Source: Pseudomonadota bacterium (GTDB lineage: Bacteria > Pseudomonadota > Alphaproteobacteria > Sphingomonadales > Sphingomonadaceae). From it: a DNA stretch of 19,643 nt. The notes beneath the pieces are model-generated. The model did no database searches, had not been told where the DNA came from, and saw nothing but the letters and a program-made list of their open reading frames with translations. Below, piece by piece: positions 8,356 through 15,449 of the stretch; the first letter of the stretch is position 1, and each line of letters begins with the position of its first letter. Position numbers and translations under genes: made by a program. The stretch spans positions 1 through 19,643 of the forward strand of contig JAEWZX010000014.1 in NCBI GenBank assembly GCA_023394965.1, read 5' to 3'.

Positions 8356-8840
8356 TGCGCAGCACTATTTTCATCCTCGCCTTATCACTTGCCGCCTGTT
8401 CCAGCGAACCGACAGAGGAAGAGCGCGCCGCCGCGGTCGCCGAAGTTGAGGCAAGCCAAACGCCGCCGCCACAGCAGATCGAGCTCGAACCGATCCGTTA
8501 TCGCGAGATAGAGCAGAATGATCTGTATGGGGCTGGGTGCAACTTCGCGCCAAAGGGTAGCGGTTTGTCGGCAGTGGCTCTGGCGATGGCCGATACCGGG
8601 CACTTCCTTTACGGCGATGAATTGGTCACCCTCGCGGCAGACAAAGGCAGTGCTGAACTGCCCTATCTAGCGCGACGTGAATACGACGGAACAGACTATT
8701 CGATGACCCTGGATTTGGACGAAGCCGCTGGAAAGGAATCTGGCGAAGAGACGAGTGATTATCCGGCTAGGCTAACGATCCGGGATAGAAATGAGCAGGT
8801 GGTCTATCGCAAGACGGGGATCGCCCAATGCGGTGCGTGA
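8355..8840 (+). CDS. Small predicted lipoprotein, function unknown
   Basis: The product is 161 residues. A short signal peptide ends in a lipobox, LSLAAC, with the lipidated Cys at residue 15, followed by an acidic, Ala/Pro-rich linker (about 16-45). The rest is a compact domain with a conserved-looking Cys pair, C67 near GAGCNFAPKG and C159 at the C-terminus, which could form a disulfide in the periplasm. I do not recognise a family. The start is set by the TGATG overlap with mutL and a good ribosome binding site, GGGAGG (8344-8349). It is translationally coupled to mutL although a link to mismatch repair is not obvious. It converges with the hydratase gene on the other strand, leaving 1 bp between the stops. 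Confidence 0.88.
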   Translation: MRSTIFILALSLAACSSEPTEEERAAAVAEVEASQTPPPQQIELEPIRYREIEQNDLYGAGCNFAPKGSGLSAVALAMADTGHFLYGDELVTLAADKGSAELPYLARREYDGTDYSMTLDLDEAAGKESGEETSDYPARLTIRDRNEQVVYRKTGIAQCGA

Positions 8841-8841
8841 A

Positions 8842-9300
8842 TTAGTCGGTACCTTCCGGGTCCCGCGTAGCAATCAGCCCGTTCGAAGTCATTTCCAGAA
8901 CGGGTTCGTCATTCTGGTTGAAGACAGTCATAGAACTCTTGAAAATGCCCATCTCAGGTCGAGACGCACTCCGGCGTTTTTCGATCACTACGCTTTCGCA
9001 ACGTAGCGTATCGCCAGGAAAAACCGGTTTCTTCCAGCGCAACTGATCAACACCGGGTGAACCGAGGCCAGCCTGACGGTTGGCCTTTAGGTTTTCGACT
9101 AGCATCGACATTGTCATGGCACAGGTATGCCATCCGCTGGCGGACAGTCGTCCGAAGTGAGTCGCAGCCGCCGCATCGTCATCCAGATGAAAGGGCTGTG
9201 GATCATATTTTGACGCGAATTCGATCACCTCCTCGCGGGTGACGTCATAATGCCCGAAAGCCTGCTTTTGCCCGACGGCGATGTCTTCGTAATACTGCAT
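8842..9300 (-). CDS. MaoC-family (R)-specific hydratase-like protein
   Basis: This is a 152-residue single hot-dog domain protein, the size of MaoC-like (R)-enoyl-CoA hydratases. Such enzymes hydrate trans-2-enoyl-CoA thioesters in fatty acid, polyhydroxyalkanoate or dicarboxylate metabolism. The hydratase motif is clear: Y32-D33-x-x-P-x-H38 in KYDPQPFH, then THFGRLSASGWHT, giving the catalytic Asp33/His38 pair. The segment VDQLRWKKPVFPGDTLR is the usual thioester-side strand. The N-terminal YYEDIAVGQ is common in the family. It lies 16 bp after the glutaredoxin-MauE gene on the same strand and is probably co-transcribed with it. The substrate cannot be read from the sequence. Confidence 0.92.
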   Translation of the reverse strand: MQYYEDIAVGQKQAFGHYDVTREEVIEFASKYDPQPFHLDDDAAAATHFGRLSASGWHTCAMTMSMLVENLKANRQAGLGSPGVDQLRWKKPVFPGDTLRCESVVIEKRRSASRPEMGIFKSSMTVFNQNDEPVLEMTSNGLIATRDPEGTD

Positions 9301-9316
9301 TACCGACAGGAATGGA

Positions 9317-10057
9317 TCACATCGCCATACGAAGCAACATCCAAATACCCATCCCGATCATGGCCAGGTTTTCGCTCAGTGACACAAAGCCTAGGGGCAC
9401 ATTGGCGCTTCCCCCCACACAGGCGCATTTGATGCTGCGCTTTTGAATATAGACGGCGTAGAATACGCTGACCGCACCAATCGTCCCGATGAACAAGGCG
9501 ATCGGGATCGACAGCCAAGGCAAAAGACGCCCGGCCATCAATGTGGCGGCTGTCGCTTCGAGAAAGGGGTAGGCATAGGCATAAGGCACCCATTTCCGAC
9601 CCAGAAGATCGTAGCCGACGAACATAGTCGAAAACTGTTCGACATCCTGCAGTTTGAGCATGGCCAGCATCGCCATGGAAAAAGCAACGAACCATTCCAC
9701 GGTGCGGACGGTCAGCGGGGCCTGAAATACAAAAAGGCTGAGTGCTACCGCCAGGGCGGCGCCAACGCCGAAGACTGCCAGGACGGGCTTGTAGCTGGTC
9801 TCTCCTTCTTCTTTCTGGTCGTAGCCGAAATACTGGCGCAAATCGGTGTAGCCACCGACCATCTCATCTCCGATAAACGTTTGCGGTGTGGTGGCTACGC
9901 CATGTTTCGTCTTGAAAGCATCGGTTTCTTCACGGGTCGTCAAGTGATGGTCTTCGACCGTGTAGCCTTCACGTTCAAGCAGCCACTTGGACTTGATACC
10001 GTAAGGACAAACGTGTTTGTCCATCACCATGCGATATAGGCGTGTGGTTCTTCTCAT
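9317..10057 (-). CDS. Glutaredoxin domain fused to MauE/DoxX-like membrane domain
   Basis: The 246-residue product has two parts. Residues 6-78 are a glutaredoxin fold with active site C17PYG20, a single-Cys (monothiol-like) version of CPYC. They also contain the TTP turn (56-58, cis-Pro) and GGYTDLRQYFG. Residues 90-243 contain four to five membrane helices like MauE/DoxX redox-associated proteins, with a Cys pair C211-A-C213 between the last helices (IKCACVGG). By family this suggests thiol or persulfide/electron relay between cytoplasmic glutaredoxin and the membrane. The exact reaction is unknown. The start at 10057 keeps the LYRMVM strand preceding CPYG that homologues have. No Shine-Dalgarno is visible because a CsoR-type operator begins only 10 nt upstream, which fits a nearly leaderless message. 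Confidence 0.88.
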   Translation of the reverse strand: MRRTTRLYRMVMDKHVCPYGIKSKWLLEREGYTVEDHHLTTREETDAFKTKHGVATTPQTFIGDEMVGGYTDLRQYFGYDQKEEGETSYKPVLAVFGVGAALAVALSLFVFQAPLTVRTVEWFVAFSMAMLAMLKLQDVEQFSTMFVGYDLLGRKWVPYAYAYPFLEATAATLMAGRLLPWLSIPIALFIGTIGAVSVFYAVYIQKRSIKCACVGGSANVPLGFVSLSENLAMIGMGIWMLLRMAM

Positions 10058-10065
10058 GTGCCGGA

Positions 10066-10092
10066 GATATACCCCTAGGGGGTATAGTTCAA
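10066..10092 (-). promoter_or_regulatory. Probable promoter of the glutaredoxin-MauE gene
   Basis: On the minus strand, TTGAAC (10092-10087) is a fair -35. Two candidate -10 hexamers follow: TATATC (10071-10066, spacer 15) or TATCTC (10069-10064, spacer 17). Either would start transcription at about 10059-10057, at or within two bases of the ATG at 10057, so the message would be leaderless or nearly so. The palindromic operator fills the spacer. This is inference from sequence only. Confidence 0.5.
10068..10086. promoter_or_regulatory. CsoR/CstR-family-type operator palindrome
   Basis: TATACCCC-TAG-GGGGTATA is a perfect inverted repeat with 8-bp arms in the 36-bp gap between the DUF1206 stop and the glutaredoxin-MauE start. 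AT-flanked runs of C and G around a short centre (pattern TACCCnnnGGGGTA) are typical of operators of the CsoR/RcnR/FrmR/CstR repressors, which respond to copper, nickel, formaldehyde or persulfide. It overlaps the probable promoter spacer, as a repressor site would. No CsoR-family gene lies in this window, so the regulator must be encoded elsewhere. Confidence 0.65.
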
Positions 10093-10093
10093 G

Positions 10094-10891
10094 TCATGCG
10101 CGGAACTTTGGGACTCGGCCATTGAGGTTCATGTCAGGGATTACGCGATATCGGGCCAGCACGAGGCTAAACAGTCCGAAGGCAAGAATGCCGATCGCAA
10201 CCAAAGTGAAGATGATCCCTTCTCCGGCCAGTGCCGCGACGGCGTCGCCCAAAGTCTTGATCTGTCCGGCGCCCCCCGACATGAAGCCAGCCTTGAACAG
10301 CGACCAACCGATAACCACGAAAACCACGGCTCGGGCAATGTAGCCAATGCCGCCGATTAGGCGCGTCTGCGAAGGGGCGGCGGAACTGATGCGGTTCATG
10401 AAGCTTCCAGTCGCGCCCTTTTTGGCCTGGAAAAAGGCGGTGGCGAAAAATGCAATGCCGAGGAGCCCTAGAGCAGCTCCGCCAAATTCCACGGACAGAA
10501 CGCCAGAAGCAGCCTCCTGCGCCCCTCCACCGCTACTGCTGCCGGTAGTCGCAAATTTGTAAGCCGAAAAGGCGAGGGCGAGGTGCCCGATCGCACTGCC
10601 GCCATGGCCGAGACGATGGGCCCAGCCCTTGGTGTCGCTGCCTTGGTTCTCGATATCGAAGAAGGTTGAAGCGAAGCGGAACAGGGCATAGGCCAAAAGT
10701 CCCACGACCATCAGCCACAGGATTGCCGGGCCGAGCGGAAATTCCTCGATCGCATCGAAGATACCGTTTGTACCTTGGCTTATCCGTCCTGCGCTGGTTA
10801 GCGCGATCAGGCCGAGAACCGAATAGAGAATCGCCCGGCTGAAATAGCCGACACGGACTAAGGTACTGAATTTTTCGGAATTACTGGCCAC
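10094..10891 (-). CDS. DUF1206 family membrane protein
   Basis: The 265-residue protein, if started at GTG 10891, has six hydrophobic segments arranged as three repeated pairs. Each repeat contains a G-x-x-(A/S)-(R/K)-A-like turn: VRVGYFSRAILY (12-23), RLGHGGSAIGHLAL (93-106) and IGGIGYIARAVVF (179-191). This three-fold internal repeat is the hallmark of DUF1206. The function is unknown. The open frame continues upstream to an ATG at 10999, but that extension would overlap the neighbouring phosphodiesterase gene and looks unlike a protein start. GTG 10891 is preceded by the purine run GGGGAAGAAG (10902-10893). The stop at 10094 is 8 bp from the CsoR-type operator. Confidence 0.88.
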   Translation of the reverse strand: MASNSEKFSTLVRVGYFSRAILYSVLGLIALTSAGRISQGTNGIFDAIEEFPLGPAILWLMVVGLLAYALFRFASTFFDIENQGSDTKGWAHRLGHGGSAIGHLALAFSAYKFATTGSSSGGGAQEAASGVLSVEFGGAALGLLGIAFFATAFFQAKKGATGSFMNRISSAAPSQTRLIGGIGYIARAVVFVVIGWSLFKAGFMSGGAGQIKTLGDAVAALAGEGIIFTLVAIGILAFGLFSLVLARYRVIPDMNLNGRVPKFRA

Positions 10892-10892
10892 G

Positions 10893-10902
10893 CTTCTTCC
10901 CC
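10893..10902 (-). promoter_or_regulatory. Ribosome binding site that decides the DUF1206 start
   Basis: The purine-rich sequence GGGGAAGAAG ends one base before the GTG at 10891-10889. It supports this non-ATG start over the in-frame ATG 108 bases further upstream. Confidence 0.6.
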
Positions 10903-10958
10903 GTTGAACTTTGCATGGCAACGGGGCTGGGCCGGGCTCGTTCCGGAACCTGCGTATT

Positions 10959-12221
10959 TTACGGAGCAAGCGCCCCGGCGACGTCGGACAAGTTGCCATC
11001 CGATCGGGAAACCTGGGGTAAGCCGATCAAGTGACGCAGCAACGGTGCAATGGACGTGTTCTGGAACGTCTCGATTTTGGCGCCGTGACGGAAGGCAGGG
11101 CCATTCGCAATGAACAACGACGCCATTTCCGGTGAGAAGGGGTCGAAGCCATGATTGCCTGCGCTCCATGCCGAATCCGGCACCGTGGGGGTGATCGTCC
11201 AGCCTGTATCGGGCAAGCAGAAATAGGGCGGGATGCGCCGATGCGTGCCATATTGATAGCGCGCCGGAACTTCTTCCTTGCGCCAGCACTCCATATGGTC
11301 GTGTTCGCGCAGAAGCGCAGCTTCGAGCGCGGCCGTATTGCCAGCAGTGGGTTCGAAAGTGGCATAAGCGCCGCCTTCGACCAGGCGATAGAGCGACGGG
11401 TCGACGATGTCGGCTAGTACCACCACCTTGTCGGAACTGGTTGCCGCCATGCCGTGATCGGAGACGATCAGCAGATTGGCAGGCTGCCCCAGCGTTCGGA
11501 GCCCTGACAGCAGGTCGGCGATGTGTTCGTCGACATCATCAATGGCTTGGTTCACCTCTTCGCTGTCCGGCCCGCCATCGTGCCCGGCACTATCGACGGT
11601 GTCGAAATAAAGGGTCACGAACTTCGGACGGATATCCGCCGGGCGGCGCAACCAGTCGAGTACAGAATTGACGCGCTGAGTATTGGACACCTGCATACTG
11701 AAGGCCTGCCAATCGCTTGCCATCGTGCCATCGTTCACCGGTCCCCAGCTTACCGCCGTGCCGCCCCATGGAACTGCGGAGCCCGGCCAGAACATCGCGG
11801 CGCTGCGGATGCCGGCTTCTTCCGCTTCCACCCACACGGGCTTGGCTTCGCTCCACCAGTAGGGATCAACCGTCGCCATGGTGAAAGTTTCGCCGGGGCG
11901 GCTTTCGTCTTCCATCTTGTTGGCGATGATCCCGTGATGATCTGGAACAAGGCCGGTCACCAAAGTCCAGTGATTGGGAAACGTCTTGCTGGGGAACGAC
12001 GGTCGCATCGACGCGCTCACGCCATCCGCCGCCAAGCGCGACAGCGTCGGTGTGATCCCGCGATCGAGATAGTCCGGGCGAAATCCATCGATCGCGACCA
12101 GAATGGTCACCGGGTCGCGCTGTTCAACATGGGTGCTGGCAACGGGCGCACCCGTGGTTGTCGCACAGCCCCCCAGAACGCTGGCGAGACCAAGGGCGAG
12201 CGCGGCGGCGATCCGATTCAT
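10959..12221 (-). CDS. Lipoprotein ectonucleotide pyrophosphatase/phosphodiesterase (alkaline phosphatase superfamily)
   Basis: The 420-residue product has a signal peptide ending in LGGC (lipidated Cys19). The catalytic domain is of the NPP type, which hydrolyses phosphodiester or pyrophosphate bonds with a bimetal centre. Predicted ligands and nucleophile are all present: D45 in LVAIDGFRPDYL, nucleophile T80 in FPSKTFPNH, D210 and H214 in TVDSAGHDGG, D255-H256 in VSDHGM, and H357 in GNHGFDP. Two Cys (C312 and C335) flank an insert typical of the group. It probably acts in the periplasm on nucleotides or similar diesters. The substrate is not evident. Start ATG 12221 has GAGGA about 8 nt upstream and fits the signal peptide. 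An in-frame extension to 12494 runs antiparallel into ychF and is rejected. It follows ychF by 10 bp. Confidence 0.93.
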   Translation of the reverse strand: MNRIAAALALGLASVLGGCATTTGAPVASTHVEQRDPVTILVAIDGFRPDYLDRGITPTLSRLAADGVSASMRPSFPSKTFPNHWTLVTGLVPDHHGIIANKMEDESRPGETFTMATVDPYWWSEAKPVWVEAEEAGIRSAAMFWPGSAVPWGGTAVSWGPVNDGTMASDWQAFSMQVSNTQRVNSVLDWLRRPADIRPKFVTLYFDTVDSAGHDGGPDSEEVNQAIDDVDEHIADLLSGLRTLGQPANLLIVSDHGMAATSSDKVVVLADIVDPSLYRLVEGGAYATFEPTAGNTAALEAALLREHDHMECWRKEEVPARYQYGTHRRIPPYFCLPDTGWTITPTVPDSAWSAGNHGFDPFSPEMASLFIANGPAFRHGAKIETFQNTSIAPLLRHLIGLPQVSRSDGNLSDVAGALAP

Positions 12222-12231
12222 CTGCTTATCC

Positions 12232-13332
12232 TCAGACGTTGAATTTGAAGAGCATGACGTCGCCGTCCTGCACGAGATATTCCTTGCCCTCCTGACGCAG
12301 CTTGCCCGCTTCGCGCGCACCGCTTTCGCCGCCGAGAGCGACATAGTCATCGTACGCAATTGTTTCAGCGCGAATAAAGCCGCGTTCGAAATCGGTATGA
12401 ATTTCGCCCGCCGCCTGCGGCGCCTTGGCACCGGTGGGGAAGGTCCACGCACGCGCTTCCTTCGGCCCAACGGTGAAGAAGGTCTGCAGCCCAAGCAGCT
12501 TGTAACCGGCGCGGATCACGCGGCTCAGACCCGATTCTTCCAACCCCAGTTCGGTGAGATATTCGCTACGGTCTTCTTCGGGCATCCCGACGAGTTCGCT
12601 CTCGATCGCCGCCGAGACCACGACGGCTTCGGCACCTTCGGCAGCCGCCTTGGCAAAAACCTGTTCGGACAGGGCATTGCCGCTCGCCGCATCTTCTTCC
12701 GCAACGTTGCAGACATAGAGTACCGGCTTGGCGGTCAGTAGCTGCGCCTGCCGGAACACGCGGGCTTCTTCATCGTCCTTGGGTTCGGTCAAACGGGCGG
12801 GTTTGCCTTCCTTCAGCAGGTCAAGCGCCTGGCCCAGTACGCTGGCCATCAGCTTGGCTTCCTTGTCCCCGCCGGTCGCGCGTTTGGCCGCTGCCGGCAC
12901 GCGTTTTTCAAGGCTTTCGAGATCGGAAAGCAGCAGTTCTGTCTCAACCACCTCGGCATCGGCGAGAGGGTCGACCTTGTTGGCAACATGCTGGATGTCA
13001 TCGTCCTCGAAGCAGCGCAGCACGTGGACGATAGCGTCGACCTCGCGGATATTGCCGAGGAACTGGTTGCCGAGGCCTTCGCCCTTGCTGGCACCCTTCA
13101 CGAGACCGGCAATATCGACGAATGCCAGCTGGGTCGGCACGATCTTGGCCGACTTTGCAATTCCGGCGATCTTGTCGAGCCGATCATCAGGCACAGCGAC
13201 CTGGCCGACGTTCGGCTCGATCGTACAGAAAGGATAGTTCGCGGCTTGTGCAGCCTGCGTCTCAGTCAGTGCATTGAACAGGGTGGACTTGCCGACATTC
13301 GGCAGGCCGACGATCCCGCAGCGGAAACCCAT
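12232..13332 (-). CDS. ychF: Redox-responsive ATPase/GTPase YchF (OLA1 family)
   Basis: YchF is an OBG-family P-loop NTPase that prefers ATP, binds ribosomes and modulates translation and stress responses. The 366-residue product has the standard length. It shows the P-loop GLPNVGKS (9-16), the switch region with NYPFCTIEPNVG (32-43), FVDIAGLVKGAS (71-82; G3 DIAG), the nucleotide-specificity motif region CNVAEED (about 206-212, N-x-x-E instead of NKxD as in OLA1/YchF) and a C-terminal TGS-like domain ending in QDGDVMLFKFNV. The start has GGAG 6 nt upstream. The order rplY-pth-ychF is the familiar one in this group, here with a PEP-CTERM gene between pth and ychF. Confidence 0.98.
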   Translation of the reverse strand: MGFRCGIVGLPNVGKSTLFNALTETQAAQAANYPFCTIEPNVGQVAVPDDRLDKIAGIAKSAKIVPTQLAFVDIAGLVKGASKGEGLGNQFLGNIREVDAIVHVLRCFEDDDIQHVANKVDPLADAEVVETELLLSDLESLEKRVPAAAKRATGGDKEAKLMASVLGQALDLLKEGKPARLTEPKDDEEARVFRQAQLLTAKPVLYVCNVAEEDAASGNALSEQVFAKAAAEGAEAVVVSAAIESELVGMPEEDRSEYLTELGLEESGLSRVIRAGYKLLGLQTFFTVGPKEARAWTFPTGAKAPQAAGEIHTDFERGFIRAETIAYDDYVALGGESGAREAGKLRQEGKEYLVQDGDVMLFKFNV

Positions 13333-13652
13333 CAGAAACTCCGGATATAATGTATGGCGCGCGCCTTAGCCGCAGGTCGCGCCAATTGCCATAGTGTCGG
13401 AGCTGTTGAGCCGTCTTGCCGAAAGATTTTGAATGCGTCTGCGCACCTGTGCGCGAGAGTAAACTGCGATCAATGCAGATATACGCTGACGTTTAACCGC
13501 CCTGCGATCTCTCAATTAGAATGACGAGCGCCTTACGTTTCGGCACGCCGACCAGCCTGACAGGCGCATCGGAATCGCCAGCGGTAGAGACCCCCCGGTT
13601 CTACCGCCCGGCGCAAAAGATGTGGTCCCGATAGAAGGGCCGCAGAAAGCGT
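13333..13652. other. Non-coding stretch between ychF and the PEP-CTERM gene
   Basis: There are 320 bases without a supportable gene. It contains a 14-bp dyad GCGCAC-CT-GTGCGC (13441-13454), a strong hairpin at 13581-13607 (listed separately), and a GGCGCGCGCC palindrome (13356-13365) near the ychF start. An AT-rich CATTATATCC on the minus strand just before the ychF ribosome binding site could be part of the ychF promoter. Confidence 0.5.
13581..13607 (-). terminator. Hairpin downstream of the PEP-CTERM gene, possible terminator
   Basis: GCGGTAGA (13581-13588) pairs with TCTACCGC (13600-13607). After one bulged G, ACC pairs with GGT around a CCCC loop, making an 11-bp stem. It lies about 46 bp after the PEP-CTERM stop. 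There is no T-run on either side, so Rho-independent termination is doubtful. It could instead protect the 3' end of the message. Confidence 0.35.
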
Positions 13653-13889
13653 TTAGCCTTTTTGCTTGCGCTTCTTCCGACGATACATGGCCACCGCTGC
13701 ACCATACCCGGCAACGCCGGTGCCCATCATCGCAAGGGCACCAGGCTCGGGGACCGAGGTGCCGCCACTGCTATGACCACCGCCACTGCTGCTACCGCCG
13801 CCCTCGGTGGGGGGGCGCGTCATCGCAGCAGCCGAAGTGGCGGTGGCGAGGAGTGTCGCGGAAAGAAGAGCGGTCTGGAGCAAGCGCAT
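13653..13889 (-). CDS. Small PEP-CTERM sorting-domain protein
   Basis: The 78-residue product has a signal peptide (about 1-22, MRLLQTALLSATLLATATSA then AA). A very short mature region follows, with a Gly/Ser/His-rich run (29-45). Then comes a C-terminal tripartite sorting signal: VPEPG (46-50), a hydrophobic segment of about 19 residues, and a basic tail RRKKRKQK (70-77). This is the PEP-CTERM signal recognised by exosortases, which in known systems process or anchor secreted proteins alongside exopolysaccharide. The mature part is too short to suggest enzymatic work. No exosortase gene is in this window. AGGGA lies about 8 nt before the ATG. The 114 bp to the pth stop contains nothing else I can name. 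Confidence 0.8.
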   Translation of the reverse strand: MRLLQTALLSATLLATATSAAAMTRPPTEGGGSSSGGGHSSGGTSVPEPGALAMMGTGVAGYGAAVAMYRRKKRKQKG

Positions 13890-14003
13890 GACTGAGTCCC
13901 TGATAAATCTCGACTAGATGTCTATCACTGGCCGCAGCAAAAGCGACCGGGAGTCAACGGGTGTCTCGTGCCGGGACATTTCCGTATGATTTAAGCATAT
14001 AGA

Positions 14004-14567
14004 TTAGAGGCGCAGCGCAAGATCGCTCATGAAACGCGCATCGTCTCCTTTGGCGAGCCATTCCGCTTCCGCGGCGATACCGGCAAGCATATCGGTCAGC
14101 GGATCTAATTCTGCCTTGGCGTAATTGCCCAACACGTGGCCATGCACGCGGTCCTTCGATCCGGGATGGCCGATGCCGATCCGTACGCGGCGGAAGTCGG
14201 GGTCGAAGTGCTGATTGATCGACCGCAAGCCGTTGTGTCCAGCCAATCCGCCCCCGACCCGTACTTTCACTTTGAAAGGGGCAAGGTCGAGCTCGTCGTG
14301 GAACACGGTGAGGGCATCGGTTCCCAGCTTGTAGAAGCGCAGTGCCTCACCCACGGCGCGGCCGCTCTCGTTCATGAAGGTCGCGGGTTTCAGGAGAAGG
14401 ATCTTGGTGATGCCGATCCGTCCTTCACGCACCCACCCGGAGAACTTCTTCTGGGTGGGGCCGAAGCCGTACATTTCGGCAATGACGTCCACCGCCATGA
14501 AGCCGACATTGTGCCGGTGCATCGCATATTGCGGTCCGGGATTTCCAAGGCCTGTCCAGATCTGCAT
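14004..14567 (-). CDS. pth: Peptidyl-tRNA hydrolase
   Basis: Pth cleaves the ester bond of peptidyl-tRNAs that drop off ribosomes, recycling tRNA in the cytoplasm. The product is 187 residues, normal length. Catalytic and binding residues by E. coli alignment are present: N9 in GLGNPG, H19 in MHRHNVGF, N66 in PATFMNESG, D91 in VFHDELDL, and H111-N112 in GLAGHNGLRSI. The motif RVRIGIGHPGSKDRV is typical. It follows rplY by 93 bp, which contain an intrinsic terminator, so its expression may be reduced relative to rplY or depend on readthrough. Confidence 0.98.
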   Translation of the reverse strand: MQIWTGLGNPGPQYAMHRHNVGFMAVDVIAEMYGFGPTQKKFSGWVREGRIGITKILLLKPATFMNESGRAVGEALRFYKLGTDALTVFHDELDLAPFKVKVRVGGGLAGHNGLRSINQHFDPDFRRVRIGIGHPGSKDRVHGHVLGNYAKAELDPLTDMLAGIAAEAEWLAKGDDARFMSDLALRL

Positions 14568-14590
14568 GCGTGTCCTCTAGCTTCGCGTTT

Positions 14591-14628
14591 CACAAAAGCA
14601 AAACGCCGACCCCGCAAGGGGCCGGCGC
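14591..14628 (-). terminator. Intrinsic terminator between rplY and pth
   Basis: On the minus strand a 10-bp stem, CGCCGGCCCC paired with GGGGTCGGCG (one G-U pair, loop TTGC; 14627-14604), is followed immediately by TTTTGCTTTTG. The single mismatch on the plus strand becomes a G-U pair on the minus strand, which fits a terminator for rplY transcripts. Confidence 0.85.
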
Positions 14629-14660
14629 TTCTAAATACCCGGTAGAGGGTGGGGAGGGGA

Positions 14661-15323
14661 TTAGTCCTCGCCGCCTTCTTCTTCGCCATCATCCTGCTCG
14701 CTCGCAGGGACATCGCCGGCGTCTGCAGTCGTGGTGTCGCCTTCGGACTTCTTGAGCGCCGAGGGAGCGACCAGCGTGGCGATGGTAAAGTCGCGATCGG
14801 TGATCGCGCTTTCGCTACCGTCAGGCAGCGACACTTCGCTGATGTGGATCGAATCGCCGACTTCCTTGCCGGTAACGTCGATTTCGATCTCGTTCGGGAT
14901 CTTGGCCGCGTCGCAGACCAGTTCCAGTTCGTGACGGACGACGTTCAGCACGCCACCCTTCTTGAGACCCGGCGAACTTTCTTCATTGATGAAGATGACC
15001 GGCACCTGGACTTCGACCTTGGCGTTCTTGGAAAGACGCAGGAAGTCGGCGTGTTCCGGGCGGTCGTTGACGGGATGAAGCGACACGTCCTTGGGAAGCG
15101 TGCGGAATGTCTTGCCGCCCAGTTCGATTTCAACGATCGAGTTCATGAAGTGGCCGGTGTCGAGCTGCTTGATCAGCTCCTTGGCTTCAACATGGATCAG
15201 GGTGGGTTCTTCCTTGCCGCCATAGATAACGGCGGGGACACGGCCTTCACGGCGCAGTTGACGGGAGGCTCCCTTGCCAGCCCGTTCGCGCGCCTCGGCC
15301 GGCAGGGTCAGAGCGTCGCTCAT
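14661..15323 (-). CDS. rplY: Large-subunit ribosomal protein bL25 (long CTC form)
   Basis: bL25 binds 5S rRNA in the central protuberance of the 50S subunit. The 220-residue product is the long CTC type. The N-terminal bL25 domain (about 5-95) begins LPAEARERAGKGASRQLRRE, and the motif GRVPAVIYGG follows. The C-terminal TL5-like beta domain (about 100-190) contains LKKGGVLNVVRHELEL and GDSIHISEV. A very acidic tail (about 191-220) ends the protein. Start ATG 15323 is chosen because it aligns with family starts and has AAGG about 9 nt upstream. The in-frame upstream ATG at 15428 adds non-family residues. A strong terminator follows. Confidence 0.97.
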   Translation of the reverse strand: MSDALTLPAEARERAGKGASRQLRREGRVPAVIYGGKEEPTLIHVEAKELIKQLDTGHFMNSIVEIELGGKTFRTLPKDVSLHPVNDRPEHADFLRLSKNAKVEVQVPVIFINEESSPGLKKGGVLNVVRHELELVCDAAKIPNEIEIDVTGKEVGDSIHISEVSLPDGSESAITDRDFTIATLVAPSALKKSEGDTTTADAGDVPASEQDDGEEEGGED

Positions 15324-15449
15324 GTCACGTACCTTTCGAATGCATATTGGTTGCTCGGTCCACCATACCTCCAGGGATGACCATGGTGCCGAAGGGCGCG
15401 CGCATAACAGGGTGCGCGGGAAAGGCAAGCTTTAACCGGTTCGGCTTGG

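Noticed and set aside
12222..12494. N-terminal extension of the phosphodiesterase to an ATG at 12494
   Set aside because: It overlaps the end of ychF out of frame; the start at 12221 opens a proper lipoprotein signal with a ribosome binding site.
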